From positions 65,946,618 to 66,010,617 of the forward strand of contig CM049317.1 in assembly GCA_026874595.1 (NCBI GenBank): a DNA stretch of 64,000 bases, given 5' to 3'. Both the position numbers and the translations under genes were made by a program. This DNA comes from Sipunculus nudus. Lineage: Eukaryota > Annelida > Sipuncula > Golfingiida > Sipunculidae. The notes beneath the pieces were generated by a model that saw nothing but the letters and a program-made list of their open reading frames with translations, was not told where the DNA came from and made no database searches. Below, piece by piece: positions 57,501 to 64,000 of the stretch; position 1 is the stretch's first letter, and the number at the start of each line of letters is the position of its first letter.

Positions 57501-60500
57501 GACCCTTAAACTCAAATTTTACTAAATCATTCTTTGATATAAGGGGTGTTATCTTGTCACTATGAGAGGTTACTGCTATGAGAAAATACTGTGTTGTTTT
57601 TTATGCCCCATGTCCACATTCATGAAGACCCTCACAAAACTTGCAACACCATGACACTGATGCATCATGGGATACATTCAGATTTCAGGTCCGATGCATA
57701 TGCTAATTCCTGCTCCGTGTCCCTGCCCTTTTGACAACTTACTTTGTGATTGGAGGGTCAAGACAGTCCATATGGAATGCACGAGGACATTTCTCACACA
57801 CTGCCAACTTCCCAACTTTCTTTCCACAAACAACACAGCAAGGTACACCAGATGCCTACAAAGTAACACTTAAATGTCATTACCAAGCATACATATTACA
57901 TAAACCATGTAAAATACAAATGCATGACTGGTGTTAAATGATATACTGAAGAGTTTACACTTGACTCTTATGTTGTATTTCTTAAAGCAATGTGAATAAA
58001 ACTTAATTCATTGTTGATGTTTAGCAAAATTATAACTTTTTTTCAGGTTAATATTATTAAGTTACTCTTTAAAATAACATGCTGAATATATAGACAAGCT
58101 AATAGTGTTCAGAAGTAGAATCTAAAATTATTATTAGAATACATGAATATGTCACTGAGCCTCTTAAGATTGAAAGACTGAAGTTTAGTTTGATCAAGAT
58201 TAGTCAATTCAGTTTATTAATATAATATGTATTGTCAGTACAACCAAAATAAATGATCATTTTAAATGACATATTTATAAATACATTTAAAATTTACAAG
58301 TGATATTATAAATTGATATATGACTCTCACCTTGGACACACACTCATAACAGTACCAGTCTCCCTCAGGAATCTTCTCCATTTTGGGCTAAAAATTGGAA
58401 TATATTGTAATATTCAGATTTTGGGAAACTAAAGTTATATTTTTATGGTAAAAACTCCTTGGCATATTCCACATAGCAAGATTTGTTGTAACACATAAAT
58501 GATGCTAATACTTTAGGTAGATAAAAATACATAACTTTGTTAGAGTAATATGTTCTAACTTATTTGACATATTAAGATCTACAGATAAAGTACCGTAAAA
58601 AGCATCATGTACGTAGAGAAATTTGTTCCCAAAAAATTAATCTTATATTAAGTTATAAAGGGGAGTTGACTTATGAGTAGGTTTAAGCATGAGAGGCAAA
58701 ATTTAGCCCGTACTTGGACAGACTGCCGACTACACAAGTGGCCATTTCAGTCAATAAATACTGTAGAATTACCGGTAGGCCAAAAAAAATAAAAGGTGTG
58801 GTTCTCAGGCACCGCCCGCGTCAATTTTTAACCCCCGCATCAAAAATTTTTATTTTGATTTTTATCTTTCAAGTAGAAAAATAGTACGATTTATGTAGTG
58901 CTTTTACCTGTTTAGCAAAAAAATTTGTTATTTTCATGCTTTTCACTGATCATATGACATTTTATCGGAGCATTAAAAAAAAGGTCAAAAATAAAATACC
59001 GCCCGCCCGCACCGATTTCTGAAAAAAAGTGCCTGAGAACCATACCTTATTCTTTTTTTGGCCTTAGGTTTCTTTTTTCTTCAAAGTTTGACCATTTTCG
59101 CTGTCCTTTTACTTGGATAATGCAGTATATTATTCTTTTTCAATCTTCTTGGTGGCTGACAACAAGGAAGTGCCCCCATGCCTATAGCTAGTTATAATGA
59201 GCTTCAGTCACTCTTTTAAGCACTGGGATTTAAAATACCAAACTATGAAAGAATAATATATTTTATTCATAGGAAATGAATTTAGAACATTGAAGAAGAT
59301 TGTTTTATTTTCTCCCATGTCGGATAAGCAGCCACAGCTTACTCGCCACTCAACTGTCAATTCAATTTTCAATTTTTTCACTCAACACTGGCGTCACCTG
59401 ATTGGGAAAATAGTTGACTGTTTTTATACTGATGACAAATTTATGCTCGTTCTGAAATGAAAACTATTTAGTCTTATGTCATATACTTATTCATAACACT
59501 TGAAGTGCAAATCTTTGTTAATTTTTATTTATAGAAAAAAAAATTCAAATATGAAAGTATCCATATTCAGTGGGCTCAAAAATATTTTTTTCCTGATTTC
59601 TCCCTTCAAAAAATCCATCTCGGCTTATATACAACATTGACATAAATGCAGCTTATCTATAACCCATTTTATCTGGTCACAAGATATCTCACCCTGAAGC
59701 AATAGGTGTGATATCCTTTGTCACAGCCGTCACACAGCAACAACATGGCTTCATTATCATCCTTCAGGCAGATCTGGCAGTTCTGGCAGATAAAGAAATT
59801 CAAGACATTTATGATTTTATAATAAACTTATAAGGTACTTCTGTAAGTCAAAGATAACACAGAAACCAATGGTCTTCGGCCCAAAAACCAGTCAGTTCTA
59901 CTGACTACAATAACAGAAACAGGAATCCGCAAAAAAAGACAATTAATTTTCCTATATCATTTATCAACTTTACTAGTATAAACCTACATGACAATAGCTC
60001 AAACCTGTTTTTGTTTTGGTTTTTCTTATACCAAATATTTCTTTCTTTAGTTTGATATTAGCTCACTAAAAAAGTTTTGCTGATACTGTTACTTAAAATT
60101 GTGTCCCATTTAAAATTTAAAATTTTCAAAAAATGTTAAAACTTCATGTGAAAATAAATGTGAATTTCATAAATAAAATAATATATACTTCATAGATCTA
60201 ATATTAATTTTAAATGACTCTTTGGTTATCAGTAATTTTTATTACATTGGATTTTTTTAAGGGATGCTTCCTTAATTTTTTTTTAATTGGGTTAGTTTTT
60301 TTCCACCTACCACTTTCATGATGGATTTTTCCCATGCTATACATCCATCAAGCTGCATCAGACACAGCGCAAGCTGAGCGGGGTTGGTTGCCATGACAAC
60401 TGCTTGTCGCCACGTCATAAGGGCAGGGGGGAGGTCTTCATCTGGTTCTGAGGAAGGGGACGGTGGATGGTCTGTTGTGATCGTATTTAAGTCTATTTGT

Positions 60501-63280
60501 TTGCTGAAAGATAAATGTCAATGTGACATTAAAAAACATAGAGAGAAAAAGTTTTTCATGAAATGACAATATTATGGAAATATTTTGTGTTACATGTATT
60601 ACAGCAGTTTTACATAAAACGTTCTATTTAAATACTACACACTCAATACCTGTAACATATTTCATCTTCTTAGTTAACTAAATGCCTATGTTTGTAATTA
60701 AAATTATTCTTAATTATTATCTAATTTCTCTATAACTTATAAGCTGCACATTTTATTTCATTTAAGATTTCAAATCAAACAAGCAAGACCTAATTATCCT
60801 TTTGAGAAAGTGGTCATATTTCTATTATGGACAAGCAGTTTCACACACACAAAAAAATTCAAAACTGTTCATTATATATAAATCTTATTAAGATCTAATA
60901 TCACTCAAAACTGTATTGCAGATCATTTGGAAACTTACTTTCTGTGCAGAGGGGGTTTGAGGTAGCGGCGTTCTACATTTTTTTCAAGTTCTAATAGCCT
61001 TTCTTTGGCAGCGTCAAATGTATATTTTTCTTTTTCTGATAAAGTGCAGTCCCTCCGAACCAGTTCAATGTCCTCATCTTCCGTGATCTTGGGAGGCAAC
61101 TTCCAACCCTATAAACAGAATAGAACATTCTCAATTCCCCCTCCCTTAAAAAATAGACTGTTCCAAGCAGGCAGTACTCTACCATTAGTTTGTTAACAAG
61201 AACAGGTGATTAGTAAAGGAACAGTTCAACAAATCTCCACCAGAGGTCTCTCTACTATTGTCAAGTGACTTTTGACCCAAGGACACAACCCTGGATAACC
61301 ACTGAACAGTATGCCCAGTTGCCAACACCAGTCTTTGAAAGAAATCACTGTAAATTTTGTATAGTTAATATTTGTATGTTTATCTTTTTTCAGTACTTAT
61401 ACCAAAAGACAACTGACAAATCTGCCCTTTAACTTCAGTATTTTGTTTCAGCTAAATAGATAATTATTTAAACGTGTTCATTGCCTTTGGAGGAATAAGG
61501 ATCCTAACTGAAATGGAAAGACTATGACTGGTAAAAATGGAGATAAAACAATGTAGTGTGGAGACATCTGGTGGGCACTGGCAGAATTACAAGTGCCAGC
61601 TCAAATTTTCTTTGTACACTTATTAAACATTGAAAAGAAAACACTGCAATAGCATGACAATCAATTAAATATTTCAAACAATATAATAATCAAGAGAAGC
61701 ATGCCATTTCAAAGTTGCAGTTTAATCAGTTTAATTGTTAGCTGTTTAAATCACAGATCTAAAAGAGTTTTTGTCAGTCTGGTGGGTAAAATGAAAGGAT
61801 AGAAGAGCAAACTACACAAGCACAAATACATGATAGTCAAAAGTAAACTGTAATGCACAAACAGAAAATATCCTAAGTCTGGTTTATGACTCAACCAACT
61901 GCATTTTTTAAAGAAATCTGAATTTCCAAATTTTTTACTGAACTGGCCTTTAAAATGTTACATTTAAATCAACTGTTTTCTTGTGGTAGTTTTCACTGTT
62001 TGAAATTTAAATGTCAAAGATGCTGACCAGCCTTACACATACATTTTTGATATTCCAATGACTTTCACTCTGAGCAGCTAATCATGCAGAAATTTTGGTT
62101 TTCCCTTTTTTTATGATCATTTTGTCAAAATTTTGAGAGAAAGGGAAACAGTTCCATAATGTTAACAATAGAAGTGATCATATTAGTCAATTTCAATGTT
62201 TAAACATTTCACACATTACGATTTGTTGAGCAGCTGTTAGGTCAAAACTTAAGCTAGACTGGTTCCGTGCCAACATAAAATGGTTCTTGTCAGTGAAGAG
62301 ACTGGCAATGGGACATATCTTCACTGAAACTCAAAGAATCCTACACCTGCTAAACAGACAACAGACTGGTTTCTACTCAATTTGTTGATGTTCCAAAAAG
62401 GTAGCCAGTCTATTCCATGACCCTGTTGCACATATACACGAGTATTTTCAGTTATGAGTGTATTCAACACAAATGTGATTTAATCTGAACACTATCAAGT
62501 AAGTTATTTTGAGCAGGGAATTCCAAAATGTCGGAATTCCAAAATGGTGTAATGCCAATTTTTTCACTGACATGATCTCATACTAGGACTTGTGAGGGGA
62601 TGCCTTCAACAAAATCACACCAATCAGATAAACAAAACAGTTGGTTTCTTGTGCACATTTTTTTCAGAAGTCAGCAGGGTAGGGTGATTTTTTAAAACTT
62701 TATTGTAATTTTTTTTTTATTTTATATGATCAGGTGACAATATGAAAATAACAGATATGTTTGGTTGAAAAGGTAAAAGCTTATCATAACAAATAAAATT
62801 ATCAAGATTTATAATTTATTTCTTGAAAAAAAAGTACAAGGGGAGCTGAAAACTTGTAAACTTCTACTGATCATGTAATAAAATGTTAAATGCCAAAGGG
62901 GGCAGGAGGGGCTCAACTCCCAGTCTGCAGTGCCTGAGAAACCAACCCTTTTCTTAAGATTTATAATTATAAACTATATAAATAACAACAGAAAAAATAA
63001 ACAAAAGAAAATACCACACTACTGTCAGAAGCACATCTAGAGGTGCAGTGTTGTACAAAAAGACCACCAGAGGGACTCAGTGCCTGAAGGTGTTACGTAA
63101 ATACCTTGACCTGAAGGCTGGCGTGATAGACGCGATCCTCAGTGTTCTGGATTTCCTCCAGAATAAACTGCTCCACCTTGTGTGCCACATCTGCGTCCCA
63201 GATGTCTAAATCTAGATCTGGAGCCCCCAGGGAGGACTCTGTGATCTTCTTGGACTCCTCACTCTCCTTCATTTTCATGG
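54399..63280 (-). CDS. BAZ2B: BAZ2-type bromodomain/PHD chromatin protein, C-terminal part
   Basis: BAZ2A/BAZ2B proteins partner with ISWI ATPases to form nucleosome-remodelling complexes (NoRC in the case of BAZ2A). Ten minus-strand exons: 63105-63280, 60939-61108, 60311-60503, 59693-59782, 58331-58387, 57743-57855, 57200-57242, 56548-56834, 55964-56107, 54399-54552. They have GT/AG ends, matching phases, and sum to 475 codons plus TGA. Domains: the conserved pre-PHD region (V-E-R-R-Y-L, A-W-E-K-S), PHD1 (~181-229), PHD2 (~232-276), a Lys/Ala/Thr-rich linker, and a bromodomain (~378-475). N-terminal parts (MBD/TAM, DDT, WAKZ) must lie beyond 64000. Vertebrate BAZ2 proteins have one PHD here, so this is the BAZ2 family in a two-PHD form. 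The BAZ2A versus BAZ2B split is probably not meaningful outside vertebrates; the bromodomain reads closest to BAZ2B. Confidence 0.9.
55139..55977 (-). repeat. 46-bp minisatellite copying a splice donor
   Basis: Units begin (plus coordinates) at 55181, 55227, 55273 and every 46 bp to 55917, then 47 bp to 55964, which is the real end of BAZ2-like exon 9. On the minus strand each unit is the last 14 exon bases CTCAGGGACCAAGT, then GTAAGTACACCATGG and 17 more intron bases. Eleven intronic units keep GTAAGT, one has GTGAGT, three keep GT only, and two have lost it. A diverged extra unit lies at the far end. Confidence 0.95.
55964..56107 (-). CDS. BAZ2B: BAZ2-like exon 9, bromodomain first half
   Basis: Encodes W-P-F-L-T-P-V-N (the WPF shelf), Y-K-K-V-I-K-Q-P-M-D-F and ends M-R-N-K-L-R-D-Q plus GT. 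The donor GTAAGT at 55958-55963 is immediately followed by the donor minisatellite. Confidence 0.95.
56548..56834 (-). CDS. BAZ2B: BAZ2-like exon 8, low-complexity linker
   Basis: 287 bases encoding a Lys/Arg/Ser-rich stretch, then an Ala/Thr/Ser-rich stretch ending K-L-T-E-E-E-T-A-T-C. It replaces the unconserved basic linker between PHD and bromodomain in BAZ2. The opposite-strand frame here is a shadow. Confidence 0.85.
57200..57242 (-). CDS. BAZ2B: BAZ2-like exon 7, PHD2 end (micro-exon)
   Basis: 43 bases, encoding I-P-R-K-W-L-C-P-T-C-V-C-E-K; it supplies the last Cys pair of PHD2. Phases fit exons 6 and 8. Confidence 0.9.
57743..57855 (-). CDS. BAZ2B: BAZ2-like exon 6, PHD2 first half
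   Basis: Encodes C-V-V-C-G-K-K-V-G-K-L-A-V-C-E-K-C-P-R-A-F-H-M-D-C-L, a second PHD finger only a few residues after PHD1. It ends in phase 2. Confidence 0.93.
58331..58387 (-). CDS. BAZ2B: BAZ2-like exon 5, PHD1 second half
   Basis: 57 bases, encoding P-K-M-E-K-I-P-E-G-D-W-Y-C-Y-E-C, the last Cys pair of PHD1. Confidence 0.95.
58776..59066 (+). mobile_element. MITE, TATGGTTCTCAGGCAC family, copy 3
   Basis: The most complete copy: TAGGCCAAAAAAAATAAAAG at the left and the inverse AAGGCCAAAAAAAGAATAAG at the right, each followed by GGT(A/G)TGGTTCTCAGGCAC, so a TIR of about 35 bp. The interior is AT-rich with CCGCCCGC blocks near both ends. Intron of the BAZ2-like gene. Confidence 0.7.
59693..59782 (-). 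CDS. BAZ2B: BAZ2-like exon 4, PHD1 first half
   Basis: Encodes C-Q-I-C-L-K-D-D-N-E-A-M-L-L-L-C-D-G-C-D-K-G-Y-H-T-Y-C, giving six of the eight zinc ligands of a C4HC3 PHD finger. Phase 0 at both ends. Confidence 0.95.
60311..60503 (-). CDS. BAZ2B: BAZ2-like exon 3
   Basis: The exon lies between CTTTCAG and GTAGGT. It encodes M-T-W-R-Q-A-V ... A-Q-L-A-L-C-L-M-Q-L-D-G-C-I-A-W-E-K-S-I, the conserved W-R-Q ... L-E-R-S-I-A-W-E-K-S helix pair of BAZ2. Confidence 0.93.
60939..61108 (-). CDS. BAZ2B: BAZ2-like exon 2
   Basis: The exon lies between TTTATAG and GTAAGT. It encodes G-W-K-L-P-P-K-I-T ... L-L-E-L-E-K-N-V-E-R-R-Y-L-K-P-P-L, matching the V-E-R-R-Y-L motif that precedes the PHD in BAZ2. Confidence 0.92.
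62645..62965 (-). mobile_element. MITE remnant, same family, copy 4
   Basis: Diverged. The right end still reads GTGCCTGAGAAACCAACCCT, and the interior keeps ATGAAAATAACAG plus AAAAGGTAAAAGC, both shared with copy 2. The left terminus is no longer recognisable. Confidence 0.45.
63105..63280 (-). CDS. BAZ2B: BAZ2-like exon 1 in window
   Basis: The exon lies between ATTATAG and GTATTT. It encodes D-L-D-L-D-I-W-D-A-D-V-A-H-K-V-E-Q-F-I-L-E-E-I ... R-V-Y-H-A-S-L-Q-V-K, matching the V-E-Q-Q ... S-A-S-L-Q-V-K block of BAZ2 proteins. It enters with one base owed from an exon outside the window. Confidence 0.85.
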
Positions 63281-64000
63281 CTATAATTACACGTAAATTC
63301 ACATTTTTCACCTTCACTGCCATGAGGTGGGGGGGGGGTGAAATTATAGATATATGGGCAAATCCTGACACAGTGATTCGCATATTGCGTATCACCATAC
63401 AGTTTTCATCTATCAATATTTTTTAAAATATTTTTTTAAACATGCTAAAACTAATTTATTGTAGTAGAAATAATATTTCTGTTTCAAATGTAGACATCTA
63501 AATGGGTTAGGATTAATGATCAATTATTTGCACATGTAGGGTATAAGGAAACTTTGATTTTAAGGTTGTTTGAGTGCTGCAAATAACAAGTACCAACTTC
63601 ATTATTCAGTAATTATTTTGAATTGAAAGAAAATAAACGGCATAAGTTTTCATTATCTCATATCTAACATGATAAAGGATGATTAATAATAATAAAATAT
63701 ATTATATAATACATAATAAAGAAAGCACACTCATTTCCTATAAATGTTATACAACATAAATATTGCTATACGTAATGCAATGCACTACCACATATTGCAA
63801 CATTTTGCAGTACAAAATTTGTAGGTGATACCCAGCCCTGTCAATATAAAGTATTAAAGACATCTCTTTATTACAAACACCATTCTGTTAAGGCTCTGCC
63901 AGTATCTTTGACTGAGAGGTTCTAGGGTAGCTTATTTCTTCCAATTTCCCAGTAAGATCAAAACACAGGATGGCCTTACTTTGTATCTTTTTTTTTAGTT
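63281..64000. other. No exon recognised
   Basis: AT-rich intron of the BAZ2-like gene with a ten-G run at 63329-63338. The next upstream exon must lie beyond the window. Confidence 0.5.

Overview
This is AT-rich, intron-rich animal DNA. It carries parts of two conserved protein-coding genes in tail-to-tail (convergent) orientation. Long introns, many small non-coding transposons, (TA)n microsatellites and the repeat families ending in CATGGGTC / starting in AGCTCAGCTGA point to an invertebrate, most likely a mollusc (bivalve-like). That taxonomic placement is inference from repeat style, not proof.

Region 3.2-43.9 kb, plus strand: sixteen exons of an OS-9 homologue, the ER lectin that hands misfolded glycoproteins to the HRD1-SEL1L ubiquitin ligase. 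The exons sum to 718 codons plus stop in one continuous frame. They hold a full MRH (mannose-6-phosphate receptor homology) domain, an acidic middle and the conserved OS-9 C-terminus. The signal-peptide exon was not found, so the gene is incomplete at its 5' end. The first intron in the window (9.6 kb) holds an 8.4-kb Ty3/gypsy-type LTR retrotransposon in antisense orientation (4126-12507), with 777-bp LTRs differing at 10 positions. The next intron holds a Tigger/pogo-like and a hAT-like non-coding element. All three sit inside (TA)n microsatellites. Later introns contain a 3.1-kb array of ~340-bp repeats, further members of the same dispersed repeats, and several local tandem duplications.

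Region 43.9-54.4 kb: intergenic DNA between the two 3' ends, with decayed tandem repeats and no recognisable gene.

Region 54.4-63.3 kb, minus strand: ten 3' exons (475 codons plus stop) of a BAZ2-type chromatin remodeller subunit: the conserved region before the PHD, two consecutive PHD fingers, a low-complexity linker and a C-terminal bromodomain. The intron that splits the bromodomain opens with a 46-bp minisatellite. Its unit is made from the last 14 bases of the upstream exon plus the splice donor, so the donor is repeated about 17 more times directly downstream. This is the most unusual structure in the window.

The retrotransposon is also notable: its Gag has an RRM-like N-terminus followed by a capsid resembling the PNMA family, then a CCHC knuckle. 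The copy is broken by in-frame stops and two frame changes despite its similar LTRs. No CRISPR array, bacterial feature or RNA gene was seen.
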